Source: DASXRA01 sp963737425
GTDB taxonomy: Bacteria; Actinomycetota; Actinomycetes; Mycobacteriales; Jatrophihabitantaceae
Length of the DNA stretch: 64,000 bases
Assembly: GCA_963737425.1 (NCBI GenBank)
Contig: CAVTSX010000003.1
Span: 124,001-188,000, forward strand
Direction of reading: 5' to 3'
Positions 1 through 8,322 of this stretch are shown piece after piece. Position numbers and translations under genes: made by a program. The notes under the pieces were generated by a model that ran no database searches, was not told where the DNA came from, and saw nothing but the letters and a program-made list of their open reading frames with translations. The stretch's first letter is position 1; each line of letters opens with the position of its first letter.

Positions 1-456
1 GCCGCGCCCGACAATGATCTGGTTCAGACCCGTCCCGGCCTGAATGCAGCCGTTACCGACGGCGCGCGCCATGCCCGCGAGCGCTGGCCGGAGGACGGCG
101 TCGCGGCACTGGTCGGCGACCTTCCCGCATTGACTGTCGCCGAGCTCGCCCGGGCACTCGACTCAGCGGCCGGGCATCTGCACGCATTTGTCATCGATTC
201 CGTCGGCACCGGCTCAACTCTGCTCACCGCCACACATCGCGCTGATCTCGAGCCGCAATTCGGACCGGGTTCGGCCGCGAGGCACGCCAAGCGGGCCGTG
301 GCGCTGACCGCAGGCCCGGGGCTGCGCCAGGATGTCGATACCGCCACCGACCTTCGAGCCGCCCTATTGCTCGGGGTCGGGCCGAACACCCTGGCAGCTG
401 TCGCGGCAATGACCCAGCGCGAGGCCTCCACGATTCATCCGGACCGGGCATCATGA
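1..456 (+). CDS. cofC: 2-phospho-L-lactate / phosphoenolpyruvate guanylyltransferase, 3' part (cut by window edge)
   Basis: The open frame runs from base 1 to the TGA at 454-456, so the 5' end lies outside the window. The translated part contains GLNAAVTDGARHARER followed by VAALVGDLPAL, then a nucleotidyltransferase core and the closing segment DVDTATDLRAALLLGVGP, which is characteristic of CofC/FbiD. The family activates phospholactate or PEP with GTP in coenzyme F420 biosynthesis, in the cytoplasm. The visible part is about 151 residues of a family usually near 210. The gene ends 4 bases before ppk1, an arrangement I associate with actinobacteria. The family assignment is firm; the exact substrate (PEP in FbiD, phospholactate in CofC) cannot be read from sequence. 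Confidence 0.85.
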   Translation, partial: AAPDNDLVQTRPGLNAAVTDGARHARERWPEDGVAALVGDLPALTVAELARALDSAAGHLHAFVIDSVGTGSTLLTATHRADLEPQFGPGSAARHAKRAVALTAGPGLRQDVDTATDLRAALLLGVGPNTLAAVAAMTQREASTIHPDRAS

Positions 457-460
457 GCAC

Positions 461-2659
461 ATGACCGGCATGCGTTCCGCCGACTCGCCCGCTCCTACGG
501 CCACCCAAACGGGACCGGCCCAGCCGGAGACCGTGCATGTGCCCGACCTCGATCCATTCGACTCGGTACCGGCCGGCGACCTCGAGCCCGAGTCGCGACC
601 GGCCGTCGATCTGCCGGCCGACCGGTTCAGCAATCGCGAACTGTCCTGGCTGGCGTTCAACGCGCGCGTCCTTGCGCTGGCCGAGGACCATCGCCAGCCA
701 CTGCTCGAACGACTCAAGTTCTTGGCCATATTCGCGAGCAATCTCGACGAGTTCTACATGGTGCGCATCGCCGGGTTGAAACGTCGTGCGGAGATGGGCC
801 TGCAGGGGCTTTCGGCCGACGGGCTCTCGCCGACCGAGACCCTCGCCAAGCTCGCCGAGCGCACGCGCGAACTCGCCGACCGGCATGCGCGCTGCTTCCT
901 CGAAGACATCGGGCCCGACCTTGCCGGGCACGGAATCCACCTTGTGCGCTGGAGTTCTCTCGACAACGAGGAACGCCAGCGCCTCGGCGGCTACTTCCGT
1001 TCCAAGGTGTTCCCGGTTCTCACGCCGCTGGCGGTCGACCCGGCTCATCCATTCCCTTACATCTCCGGCCTGTCGCTCAACCTCGCGGTACTCGTGCGCG
1101 GGCCCGACAGCAGCGTCGAGCGCTTCGCCCGCGTCAAGGTGCCCAACAACGTTCCGCGCTTCGTCGTGGTGAAACGCACATCGGCCGAGGCTGAGTTCCT
1201 GCCGCTGGAGGAACTGATCGCCGCGCACCTGCCGATGCTCTTCCCCGGTATGGAGGTCATCGAGCATCACCTGTTCCGGGTCACCCGCAACGCCGACCTC
1301 GAGGTCGAGGAGGACCGCGACGAGGACCTTCTGCAGGCGCTGGAGCGCGAACTCGTGCGCCGCCGCTTCGGACCGGCTGTGCGCCTCGAGGTCGCCGAGG
1401 ACATCGACGACGCGATTCTCGCGTTGCTGACCAGCGAGATCGACGTGGAGCCCGACGATGTGCTGCGCGTGCCCGGACTGCTCGACCTCAGCTCGCTGTG
1501 GCAGGTCTACGACCTGGACCGCCCGGCGCTCAAGGAACGGCCGTTCGTCCCGGCGACGCATCCGCGCTTCGCCGAGGGCGAGACCCCCAAGTCGGTATTC
1601 GCCACGCTGCGCGACGGCGACGTCCTCGTGCACCATCCCTACGAGTCGTTCGCGACGAGCGTGCAGCGCTTCATCGAGCAGGCCGCTGCCGACCCGAACG
1701 TCCTCGCCATCAAGCAGACCCTCTACCGCACGTCAGGCGATTCGCCGATCGTCGACGCGCTGATCGACGCCGCCGAGGCGGGCAAGCAGGTGGTGGTCAT
1801 CGTCGAGATCAAGGCACGCTTCGACGAGCAGGCCAACATCAAGTGGGCCCGCGCGTTGGAGCGCGCCGGATGTCACGTCGTCTACGGCCTGGTGGGGCTG
1901 AAGACACACTGCAAGGCGTCCCTTGTCGTGCGCCAGGAAGGCGCCACCATCCGCCGCTACGCCCACGTGGGCACCGGCAATTACAACCCGAAGACCGCGC
2001 GGCTCTACGAGGACATCGGCCTGTTCACGGCCGACGAGTCGGTCTGCGCCGATCTCACCGACCTGTTCAACGTGCTCACCGGCTACTCGCGCCAGACCGG
2101 CTACCGCACCCTGCTGGTGGCGCCACAGGGCGTCCGCATCGGGTTGATCGAACGCATCGAGCGCGAGATCGAACACGCGGCGGCCGGGCGCGAGGCGCAC
2201 ATCCAGATCAAGACGAACCATCTCGTCGACGAGCAGACGATCGACGCGCTCTACCGCGCCTCGCGGGCCGGCGTACGGATCGAACTGCTCGTGCGGACGT
2301 TCTGCACCATCAGGTCCGGCATCCCGGGGCTGTCGGACAACATCACGACGCGATCGATACTCGGCCGCTTCCTCGAGCACTCGCGGGTGTTCTACGTGGC
2401 AAACAACGGCGATCCCGAGTACTGGATCGGCTCGTCTGACCTCATGCACCGCAATCTCGACCGCCGCGTCGAGGTGCTCTGCCGGGTCAGCGACCCGACC
2501 GCCACCGCCCATCTTCGGATGTGCCTCGATGCCGCCTTCTCGGCCCACACGGCCGCCTGGGAACTGCAACCTGACGGGGAGTGGATCCGCTCCGGAGGTG
2601 AGAAGCAGGTCGATTACCAGGATCTGCTGATGAAACGGCTGGGCGGTCGGGGTGACTAG
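461..2659 (+). CDS. ppk1: polyphosphate kinase 1
   Basis: A 732-residue protein that reversibly polymerises the gamma phosphate of ATP into inorganic polyphosphate. The N-terminal domain opens with NRELSWLAFNARVLALA and ASNLDEFYMVRIAGL, which form part of the nucleotide site. The C-terminal phospholipase-D-like half carries QTLYRTSGDSPIV, then KTHCK with the histidine near residue 483 that matches the phosphorylated catalytic histidine of the family, and HVGTGNYNPKTARLYED. The closing MHRNLDRRVEVL is also typical. Length is normal, with an extra roughly 45-residue acidic/proline-rich N-terminus before the conserved part, so a slightly later start is possible. It lies 15 bases before a MutT1-like gene, a common actinobacterial pairing. 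Confidence 0.96.
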   Translation: MTGMRSADSPAPTATQTGPAQPETVHVPDLDPFDSVPAGDLEPESRPAVDLPADRFSNRELSWLAFNARVLALAEDHRQPLLERLKFLAIFASNLDEFYMVRIAGLKRRAEMGLQGLSADGLSPTETLAKLAERTRELADRHARCFLEDIGPDLAGHGIHLVRWSSLDNEERQRLGGYFRSKVFPVLTPLAVDPAHPFPYISGLSLNLAVLVRGPDSSVERFARVKVPNNVPRFVVVKRTSAEAEFLPLEELIAAHLPMLFPGMEVIEHHLFRVTRNADLEVEEDRDEDLLQALERELVRRRFGPAVRLEVAEDIDDAILALLTSEIDVEPDDVLRVPGLLDLSSLWQVYDLDRPALKERPFVPATHPRFAEGETPKSVFATLRDGDVLVHHPYESFATSVQRFIEQAAADPNVLAIKQTLYRTSGDSPIVDALIDAAEAGKQVVVIVEIKARFDEQANIKWARALERAGCHVVYGLVGLKTHCKASLVVRQEGATIRRYAHVGTGNYNPKTARLYEDIGLFTADESVCADLTDLFNVLTGYSRQTGYRTLLVAPQGVRIGLIERIEREIEHAAAGREAHIQIKTNHLVDEQTIDALYRASRAGVRIELLVRTFCTIRSGIPGLSDNITTRSILGRFLEHSRVFYVANNGDPEYWIGSSDLMHRNLDRRVEVLCRVSDPTATAHLRMCLDAAFSAHTAAWELQPDGEWIRSGGEKQVDYQDLLMKRLGGRGD

Positions 2660-2674
2660 CCGGGCCGGATTGGC

Positions 2675-3562
2675 GTGACGAACGAGATCCGCGCCGCCGG
2701 CGGCATCGTCTGGCGCGACGATGCCGGCGGTGCCGTTCCACGCGTCGCGGTCATACACCGCGAGCGCTACAACGACTGGACGCTCCCCAAGGGCAAGCTG
2801 GACGAAGGCGAATCCGACCTGCAGGCGGCTGTGCGCGAGGTCGGCGAGGAGACCGGCGCGCGCGTCGCAGTGTCGCGCAGGCTCATCCGGGTCCGCTACG
2901 TCGTCGACGCGGATTCGCCGAAGACCGTCGCCTTCTGGGCCATGCGCTACGTGTCCGGCGAGTTCACGCCCAACGACGAGGTCGACGATCTGGATTGGCT
3001 TTCGCTGCCGGACGCACGCGCGCGGCTCAGCTACGACGTCGACCGGTCCGTGCTCGACTCGTTCACCGCATTGCCTGTGCCGCAGGCGATTGTCGCCCTG
3101 GTTCGTCATGGCAGGGCCGGCAAGCGCGAAGCCTGGATCGGTGACGACCGGATGCGGCCGTTGAACCCGTCGGGTCGCCAGCAGGCCCGCAATCTGGCTG
3201 CCTTCCTGCCTGCCTTCATGCCCGAGCGGATCGAGGCGGCCGACCGCGTGCGGTGTGTGCAGACGGTCGAGCCGTTGGCCAAACTGGTCGGTCGTGACAT
3301 CGAGATCAACCCGGCCTTGTCCGACGAGGCCTACCTGGAGCAGCCCGATGCGACTCGTGCGGCATTGCTCGCGGCCGCCAAGTCGACGCCGTCGAGCGTG
3401 ATCTGCAGCCAGGGCAAGGCGATCCCCGGCCTGCTGCAAGATCTTGCGCGGCGTTCGCCGGCCGAATTGCCGACGACCCGCAAGGGCGCCGCCTGGGTGC
3501 TGGCATTCGCCGACGGCGAGGTCATCAGCGCCGACTACTACTCCGATGCTTCGGGCAGATGA
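2675..3562 (+). CDS. mutT1: MutT1-type Nudix hydrolase fused to a histidine phosphatase domain
   Basis: A 295-residue two-domain protein with a GTG start at 2675. Residues about 5-135 are a Nudix domain with an intact box: G at GKLDEGE, then REVGEETGA, fitting Gx5Ex7REUxEExGU. Residues about 145-295 are a phosphoglycerate-mutase-like domain beginning VALVRHGRAGKREAW with the RHG catalytic motif. Mycobacterial MutT1 has this architecture and removes 8-oxo-(d)GTP and diadenosine polyphosphates in two steps. The gene follows ppk1 with a 15-base gap and is probably co-transcribed with it. A strong hairpin follows the stop codon. Confidence 0.9.
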   Translation: MTNEIRAAGGIVWRDDAGGAVPRVAVIHRERYNDWTLPKGKLDEGESDLQAAVREVGEETGARVAVSRRLIRVRYVVDADSPKTVAFWAMRYVSGEFTPNDEVDDLDWLSLPDARARLSYDVDRSVLDSFTALPVPQAIVALVRHGRAGKREAWIGDDRMRPLNPSGRQQARNLAAFLPAFMPERIEAADRVRCVQTVEPLAKLVGRDIEINPALSDEAYLEQPDATRAALLAAAKSTPSSVICSQGKAIPGLLQDLARRSPAELPTTRKGAAWVLAFADGEVISADYYSDASGR

Positions 3563-3564
3563 GT

Positions 3565-3593
3565 GGGCCCCGGCTCGATTCGAGTCGGGGCCC
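3565..3593. terminator. bidirectional hairpin between mutT1 and hupB
   Basis: Bases 3565-3578 pair with 3580-3593 (GGGCCCCGGCTCGA against its complement, one G-T pair), giving a stem of about 13 bp with a minimal loop. It begins 3 bases after the mutT1 stop and lies 20 bases from the hupB stop on the other strand. The two genes converge, so it could end both transcripts. There is no long T tract, as is usual at high GC. Confidence 0.8.
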
Positions 3594-3612
3594 TCTCGCC
3601 TAGCCGCGGGTG

Positions 3613-4077
3613 CTAGCGCGCCCGCTTGGCCGGCGCCTTCTTGGCGGCGGTCTTGCGTGCCGGTGCCTTGGTGGCAGCCTTCTTGGCCGCCGGAGCCTTG
3701 GCGGCAGCCTTCCGGGCCGCCGGTGCCTTCGCGGCCGCGGCCTTCTTGGCCGGAGCCTTGGCGGCAGCCTTCTTGGCCGGAGCCTTGGGCAACTTGCGGG
3801 CACCACTGGTGATCGCCTTGAACTCCGCACCTGCGCGGAACGCCGGCACCGCCGTCTTCTTCACCTTGACCGCTGCACCCGTTGCCGGGTTACGAGCGGT
3901 GCGGGCGGCACGGATGCGCTTCTCGAAGATGCCGAAGCCGGTCAGGGCAACTCGCTCGCCCTTGGCGACGTTCGCGTACACGGTGTCGATCACTGCTTCG
4001 AGCGCGGCTGCTGCGCGCTTCCTGTCTCCGTCGAGTCGCTCGGCGAGCAACTCGATGAACTGAGCCTTGTTTGGCAC
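3613..4077 (-). CDS. hupB: HU-family nucleoid protein with a basic Lys/Ala/Pro C-terminal tail
   Basis: A 154-residue DNA-binding protein. Residues 1-90 are a normal HU fold (starts MPNKAQFIELLAERL; ALTGFGIFEKR; ARNPATGAAVKVKK; the DNA-binding arm region is RAARTARNPATG). Residues about 95-154 are a low-complexity tail built of KAPAKKAAA-like repeats ending KKAPAKRAR, resembling the histone-H1-like tail of mycobacterial HupB and Streptomyces HupS. The GTG start at 4077 is preceded closely by GGGGAGGA. The tail is expected to raise DNA affinity and be a target for acetylation; that is family knowledge, not visible here. The 193-base space to leuD holds its promoter region but no gene. Confidence 0.95.
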   Translation of the reverse strand: MPNKAQFIELLAERLDGDRKRAAAALEAVIDTVYANVAKGERVALTGFGIFEKRIRAARTARNPATGAAVKVKKTAVPAFRAGAEFKAITSGARKLPKAPAKKAAAKAPAKKAAAAKAPAARKAAAKAPAAKKAATKAPARKTAAKKAPAKRAR

Positions 4078-4270
4078 GTGTCCTCCCCGGACATTGGCTC
4101 GGCCACTTTGGCCGACTCGTCCGTCACCGTAGGACCTCTGAGCCGTCAGACCAACCCAATCCGCTTGTGTCGCAGCACTTTTCTCAGGGACTCCCGCTCA
4201 CCTGGACGCTCGCGGCCGCGCCCGGCGCTCGATGGACGGCGCTGAATCGCCTGCTATGTAAGGGATTTCT

Positions 4271-4867
4271 TCACGAAGGGGTGGTCGCGGGCAGCCAGGG
4301 CTTGCGGGTGGACTCGTAAGATGTGACTTTGTCGGTGTGTCGCAGTGTGAGGCCGATATCGTCGAGCCCTTCGAGCAACCGCCAGCGGGTGTACTCGTCC
4401 AGTTCGAAGGCGTGGACCTCGCCTGACCAGCGCACTTCGCGCTCGACCAGGTCGACCGTGACCTGCGTCGCCGGGTCGTCGTCGATGTCGTCCCAGAGCC
4501 GCTGCACGATCTTCTCCCCCAGCACGACGGTGAGCAGGCCGGCCTTGAGCGAGTTGCCACGGAAGATGTCGCCGAAGCGCGGCGAGATGACCGCCCGGAA
4601 GCCATAGTCGGTCAGCGCCCAAACCGCGTGCTCGCGGGAGGAACCGGTGCCGAAGTCGGGACCCGCCACCAGGATCGTGGCACCGTCGAATCGCTCCTGG
4701 TTGAGCACGAAGTTCGGATCGTTCGCGCGCCAGGCGCTGAACAGGCCGTCTTCGAACCCGGTGCGGGTGACTCGCTTGAGATAGACCGCCGGAATGATCT
4801 GGTCGGTATCGACGTTGCTGTGGCGCAGGGGCACGGCCCGGCCGACGTGCACGGTGAACTTGTCCAT
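4271..4867 (-). CDS. leuD: 3-isopropylmalate dehydratase small subunit
   Basis: A 198-residue protein that forms the heterodimeric isopropylmalate isomerase with LeuC for leucine biosynthesis. It shows the aconitase-C (swivel) fold with HSNVDTDQIIPAVYLKR near residue 16, GPDFGTGSSREHAVWAL near residue 69, and ISPRFGDIFRGNSLKAGLL. Length matches the family (about 195-200). It lies 9 bases downstream of leuC and is clearly in the same operon. No gene lies between its 3' end and hupB. Confidence 0.96.
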   Translation of the reverse strand: MDKFTVHVGRAVPLRHSNVDTDQIIPAVYLKRVTRTGFEDGLFSAWRANDPNFVLNQERFDGATILVAGPDFGTGSSREHAVWALTDYGFRAVISPRFGDIFRGNSLKAGLLTVVLGEKIVQRLWDDIDDDPATQVTVDLVEREVRWSGEVHAFELDEYTRWRLLEGLDDIGLTLRHTDKVTSYESTRKPWLPATTPS

Positions 4868-4876
4868 TCGATGCTC

Positions 4877-6274
4877 CTAGAGGTCGGCGGGGCTGGCGAG
4901 GTGTCCGGTGACCGCGGTTGCCGCGGCGACCAGGGGCGACACGAGATGCGTGCGCCCGCCCTTTCCCTGCCGGCCTTCGAAGTTCCGGTTGGACGTGGAC
5001 GCGCTGCGCTCGCCCGGCGCGAGCTGATCGGGATTCATGCCGAGGCACATCGAGCAGCCCGCCTGGCGCCAGTCGGCACCGGCCGCGGTGAAGATCGCGT
5101 CGAGACCCTCCTGCTCGGCCTGCGCCCGTACCCGCATGGAGCCCGGAACGACCAGCATCCGCACGCCGTCTGCCACCTTGCGGCCCTTGATGATTGCGGC
5201 GACCGCGCGAAGATCCTCGATGCGCCCGTTGGTGCACGAGCCGACGAACACGGTGTCGACCTTGATCTCGCGCAACGGCGTGCCCGCCGTGAGTCCCATG
5301 TACGCCAAGGCCTTCTGCGCGGCCACCCGGTCGGACTCGTCGGCGAAGCCCGCTGGGTCCGGTACTGAGTCGGCCAAAGGCGCCCCCTGGCCCGGGTTCG
5401 TTCCCCAGGTGACGAAGGGGGTCAGGGTCGTGGCGTCGAGGGTGACCTCGGCGTCGAAGGTGGCGTCGTCGTCGGTGCGCAGGCTCTTCCAGTACGCGAC
5501 CGCCTGGTCCCAGAGCTCGCCGCTCGGCGCGTGCGGACGCCCTTTCAGGTAGGCGAAGGTGGTCTCGTCGGGCGCGATCATGCCGGCGCGCGCGCCCCAC
5601 TCGATGCTCATGTTGCAGACCGTCATGCGGGCTTCCATCGACATCTGCTCGAACGTGCTGCCGCGGTACTCGACCATGTAGCCCTGGCCGCCACCGGTAC
5701 CCGTCTGCGCGATGACGGCGAGGATGACGTCCTTGGCGGTGACGCCGTCGGGCAGTTCGCCCTCGACCGTCACCGCCATCGTCTTCGGCCGGTCCATCGG
5801 CAGAGTCTGCGTGGCCAGTACGTGCTCGACCTGGCTCGTGCCGATGCCGAAGGCCAGTGCACCGAACGCGCCGTGCGTGGAGGTGTGCGAGTCGCCGCAG
5901 ACGATCGTCATACCCGGCTGGGTGATCGCTAGTTGCGGGCCGATCACGTGCACGATGCCCTGGTCGAGATTGCCCATCGGGTAAAGCGCGACGCCGAACT
6001 CGGCGCAGTTCTTGCGCAATGTCTCGACCTGGGTGCGGCTGACCGGGTCGGCGATAGGCAGTTCGATGTGCTCTGTCGGCACATTGTGGTCTTCGGTGGC
6101 GAGTGTGAGATCTGGCCGGTGCACCTTTCGGCCCGCCAGGCGCAGGCCGTCGAATGCCTGCGGGCTGGTGACTTCGTGCACGAGATGCATGTCGATGTAG
6201 AGCAGGTCGGGCTCACCCGGCGCGCTGTGTACGACGTGGCTGTCCCAGAGTTTCTCCGCGAGCGTCTTGCCCAT
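4877..6274 (-). CDS. leuC: 3-isopropylmalate dehydratase large subunit
   Basis: A 465-residue [4Fe-4S] subunit of isopropylmalate isomerase in leucine biosynthesis. The start is set at the ATG at 6274 (MGKTLAEKLWDSHVV), where homology begins. The open frame continues about 100 codons further, but that part overlaps the divergent iclR gene and looks like its shadow. Cluster ligands are visible in VGSCTNGRIEDLR and in GCSMCLGMNPDQL. CGDSHTSTHGAFGALAFGIG is also typical. It is co-transcribed with leuD. The divergent IclR regulator starts 49 bases upstream and, by analogy with NdgR/LtbR, probably controls it. Confidence 0.96.
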   Translation of the reverse strand: MGKTLAEKLWDSHVVHSAPGEPDLLYIDMHLVHEVTSPQAFDGLRLAGRKVHRPDLTLATEDHNVPTEHIELPIADPVSRTQVETLRKNCAEFGVALYPMGNLDQGIVHVIGPQLAITQPGMTIVCGDSHTSTHGAFGALAFGIGTSQVEHVLATQTLPMDRPKTMAVTVEGELPDGVTAKDVILAVIAQTGTGGGQGYMVEYRGSTFEQMSMEARMTVCNMSIEWGARAGMIAPDETTFAYLKGRPHAPSGELWDQAVAYWKSLRTDDDATFDAEVTLDATTLTPFVTWGTNPGQGAPLADSVPDPAGFADESDRVAAQKALAYMGLTAGTPLREIKVDTVFVGSCTNGRIEDLRAVAAIIKGRKVADGVRMLVVPGSMRVRAQAEQEGLDAIFTAAGADWRQAGCSMCLGMNPDQLAPGERSASTSNRNFEGRQGKGGRTHLVSPLVAAATAVTGHLASPADL

Positions 6275-6290
6275 CGACCTCTCGTTCCTC

Positions 6291-6327
6291 TTGCGATCTC
6301 GAATGTTGAGACAATAGTATCGGGTGG
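6291..6327 (+). promoter_or_regulatory. putative ndgR promoter giving a leaderless transcript
   Basis: A -35-like TTGCGA (6291-6296) and a -10-like TAGTAT (6315-6320) are separated by 18 bases. Transcription would begin about 6327, on the GTG codons at 6324/6327, so the iclR mRNA would have no leader. The 49-base gap to leuC also contains an interrupted TCTC(N7)GAGA dyad (6297-6311) between these boxes that could be the regulator's operator. Inferred from spacing only. Confidence 0.45.
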
Positions 6328-7034
6328 TGAGACAGCATAGCGGGATCGGCGTCATCGACAAAGCGATCGCCATCCTCGACGCCATAGCCGTTGCGCCGTC
6401 CACCCTTGCCGAACTCGTCACGTCGACCGGTCTGCCTCGCGCGACGGCGCATCGCCTTGCGGTGGCGCTCGAGGTGCACCGACTGCTCGATCGCGACGGC
6501 GAAGGGCGTTTCGTGCTGGGGCCGCGGGTCGGCGAACTCGCGTCTACTCTGCCCGATCCGCTCGTCTCCGTCGCCACACCGGTGCTGGTGTGGGTTCGTG
6601 ACGAATGCGGCGAGAGCGCGCAGCTCTACCGCCGCGACGGCCGCGTGCGCGTCTGCATCGCCGCAGCCGAGCGCACGTCCGGCCTGCGCACGACGGTCCC
6701 CCTCGGCGCACGCCTTCCGCTGACGGCAGGTTCCGGCGCGCAGGTCCTGTGTGCCTGGCTGGACGACGGTGAACTCGCCGAGATCGTCGCCGACGCCGAG
6801 TTCACCGAGCGCGTCCTGGCCGACGTGCGCCGGCGCGGATGGGCGCAGTCGGTCGCGCAGCGCGAGGCAGGTGTCGCCTCGGTGTCGGCACCGGTGCGCT
6901 CACCGGCGGGGGATGTCGTCGCCGCGATATCCATATCCGGACCGATCGAACGGCTCGGCCGCGCGCCCGGGCAGCGCTTCGCACCTCTGCTGATCGCGGG
7001 TGCTCGTCGGATAGCCGCAGCACTCGGCCGATAG
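6324..7034 (+). CDS. ndgR: IclR-family regulator of the leucine genes (NdgR/LtbR-like)
   Basis: A 236-residue IclR-type regulator. The N-terminal winged helix-turn-helix covers residues about 5-65 (GVIDKAIAILDAI; TLAELVTSTGLPRATAHRLA), and the effector domain follows (LGARLPLTAGSGAQVLCAW; AGVASVSAPVRSPAGDVVAAISISGP). Divergent placement next to leuCD is the conserved context of NdgR in streptomycetes and LtbR in corynebacteria, which regulate leuCD and other amino acid genes. Start choice between GTG at 6324 and GTG at 6327 is open; no Shine-Dalgarno is present, consistent with a leaderless mRNA. Confidence 0.88.
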   Translation: MVRQHSGIGVIDKAIAILDAIAVAPSTLAELVTSTGLPRATAHRLAVALEVHRLLDRDGEGRFVLGPRVGELASTLPDPLVSVATPVLVWVRDECGESAQLYRRDGRVRVCIAAAERTSGLRTTVPLGARLPLTAGSGAQVLCAWLDDGELAEIVADAEFTERVLADVRRRGWAQSVAQREAGVASVSAPVRSPAGDVVAAISISGPIERLGRAPGQRFAPLLIAGARRIAAALGR

Positions 7035-7060
7035 CTCCGTGACACCGGCTGCGACGACTC

Positions 7061-7119
7061 GCTTCCCCGCCGAGATCACCACTTCTGCCGCCGAAATCTG
7101 GTGATCTCAGCGGGGAAGC
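7061..7119. repeat. intergenic palindrome (family 1: variable arms, conserved loop motif)
   Basis: Arms 7061-7081 and 7099-7119 are complementary over 21 bp with one G-T position, around a 17-base loop. Read on the minus strand, the loop contains GGCGGCAGA, a motif shared with the palindromes at 28983, 51618, 51854 and 51972. It lies 26 bases past the iclR stop and could act as a terminator. The rest of 7120-7318 has no gene; it holds a CCGATAC/GTATCGG inverted repeat at 7230-7250. Confidence 0.75.
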
Positions 7120-7142
7120 GGGGCTACCAGCGAACGCTAGGG

Positions 7143-7158
7143 CCACGGGACAGGCCCT
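7143..7158. repeat. half copy of the 34.7-kb palindrome arm
   Basis: The 16 bases CCACGGGACAGGCCCT here are identical to bases 34721-34736, inside one arm of the perfect 22-bp palindrome at 34674-34737. Only one arm is present, so this looks like a decayed or partial copy. Confidence 0.6.
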
Positions 7159-7318
7159 TGTGTCCCGCGCCAGAAATTGGGCGAGTAAGTCCGGTGATCC
7201 AGGTGTGCGCTCGCAAGGCGGACGAGGAGCCGATACCGGGGTTGTATCGGCGACGAGGACAACGCGGCGAGCGTGCAGCTGGGCGCCGGAATTACCGTCT
7301 GAATCTCTGGCGCGTGGC

Positions 7319-8314
7319 ACTAGATGAGTGATTCCGTGAACGTCGTGTGGTGTGTCGTTGCGCGGGGCATGGGGAGAGGGTGCCCAAGATCAATTTGTGA
7401 CAAGAGAACTGGACACCCTCCTGACCGCACTGTACGTGTTCGTCGACGACTATGTGGTGCCGCCGCGGTGTGGTCGTGGCCGGCGACCGGAGCTGTCCGA
7501 CAGCGAGCTGATCACCCTGGCGGTGGCGCAGGTGCTGCTCGGGTTTCGGTCCGAGCGGCGCTGGATCCGGCATCTGCACGGCAGCGCCCAGTGGCGGGCG
7601 ATGTTCCCGAATCTGCCCCAGCAGGCGGGCTATCACAAGCGGCTGAAGAACGCGCACGGGCTGCTGTGCCGGGCGATCCTCGCGTTGGCGGCGGCGTGCC
7701 CGTCCTGGTTCGACGACCTGTGGATGACCGACGCCACGCCGGTGCCGTGTGGCACGTCCCGGGAGACGGTCAAGCGCTCCGAGCTGGCCGGGCACGCCGG
7801 CTACGGATATTGCGCCAGCTACTCGCGCTACTTCTGGGGGTTCAAGCTCTACCTGGTCTGCGCCGGCGACGGGATGCCAATCATGTGGTGCCTGGCCAAC
7901 CCGAAGATCGGCGAGCGCGTCGTCGTGGCCGCACTGCTCGACCACAACCACCATCTCATCCGCACCGGACAGGTCCTGCTGGCCGACAAGGGCTTCGCCG
8001 GCCGGCAGTTCCACCAGCTCACCGAGGCGATGGGGCTGCGGCTGCTGCGCCCCGACCGCAAGGACGAGACCTACCGCAACGGCAACCTCGGCGGCATCCG
8101 CCAGTGGATCGAGTCGGTCAACCAAACCCTCAAGGGCCAACTTCACCTCGAACGCCACGGCGGGCGCACCCTGGCAGGGGTCTTCACCCGCGTCGCGCAA
8201 CGCCTGCTCGCCATGGCCACCGGCATCTGGCACAACTGGACCACCGGCAACCCCAGCAAACGATCCCTGACCGCCTACGACCACTGACCGCCTTCACGGA
8301 ATCAGTCATCTAGT
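7319..8314 (+). mobile_element. IS982-family insertion sequence, about 996 bp
   Basis: Terminal inverted repeats of 22 bp lie at 7319-7340 and 8293-8314 and differ at one position (ACTAGATGAGTGATTCCG at the left end against ACTAGATGACTGATTCCG read inward from the right). One transposase gene fills the interior and is uninterrupted, so the element looks intact. I could not see a clear target duplication at the flanks. It sits in the intergenic space after iclR. Confidence 0.8.
7397..8287 (+). CDS. IS982-family transposase
   Basis: A DDE transposase of about 296 residues. Homology starts at the GTG at 7397 (TRELDTLLTALYVFVDDYV); an in-frame GTG at 7352 would add 15 residues that look unrelated. 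The conserved blocks include LSDSELITLAVAQVLLGF, MTDATPVPC with the first catalytic aspartate, LADKGFAGRQF with the second, and IRQWIESVNQTLKGQLHLERH with the glutamate. It ends 26 bases before the right terminal repeat. It would cut and paste its own element. No frameshift or stop is seen. Confidence 0.85.
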   Translation: MTRELDTLLTALYVFVDDYVVPPRCGRGRRPELSDSELITLAVAQVLLGFRSERRWIRHLHGSAQWRAMFPNLPQQAGYHKRLKNAHGLLCRAILALAAACPSWFDDLWMTDATPVPCGTSRETVKRSELAGHAGYGYCASYSRYFWGFKLYLVCAGDGMPIMWCLANPKIGERVVVAALLDHNHHLIRTGQVLLADKGFAGRQFHQLTEAMGLRLLRPDRKDETYRNGNLGGIRQWIESVNQTLKGQLHLERHGGRTLAGVFTRVAQRLLAMATGIWHNWTTGNPSKRSLTAYDH

Positions 8315-8322
8315 TGTTGCGA

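Noticed and set aside
224..1636. Long open frame (470 codons) on the minus strand across ppk1
   Set aside because: It mirrors the codon pattern of ppk1 on the other strand; the translation is Arg/Gly-rich with no domain, as is usual for antisense frames at high GC.
6275..6577. N-terminal extension of leuC by 101 codons
   Set aside because: It overlaps the divergent iclR coding region, is Ser/Arg-rich, and LeuC homology begins at the ATG at 6274.
7230..7250. CCGATAC/GTATCGG inverted repeat as a gene-specific operator
   Set aside because: It is in the gene-free space between iclR and the insertion sequence, not upstream of any native start codon.
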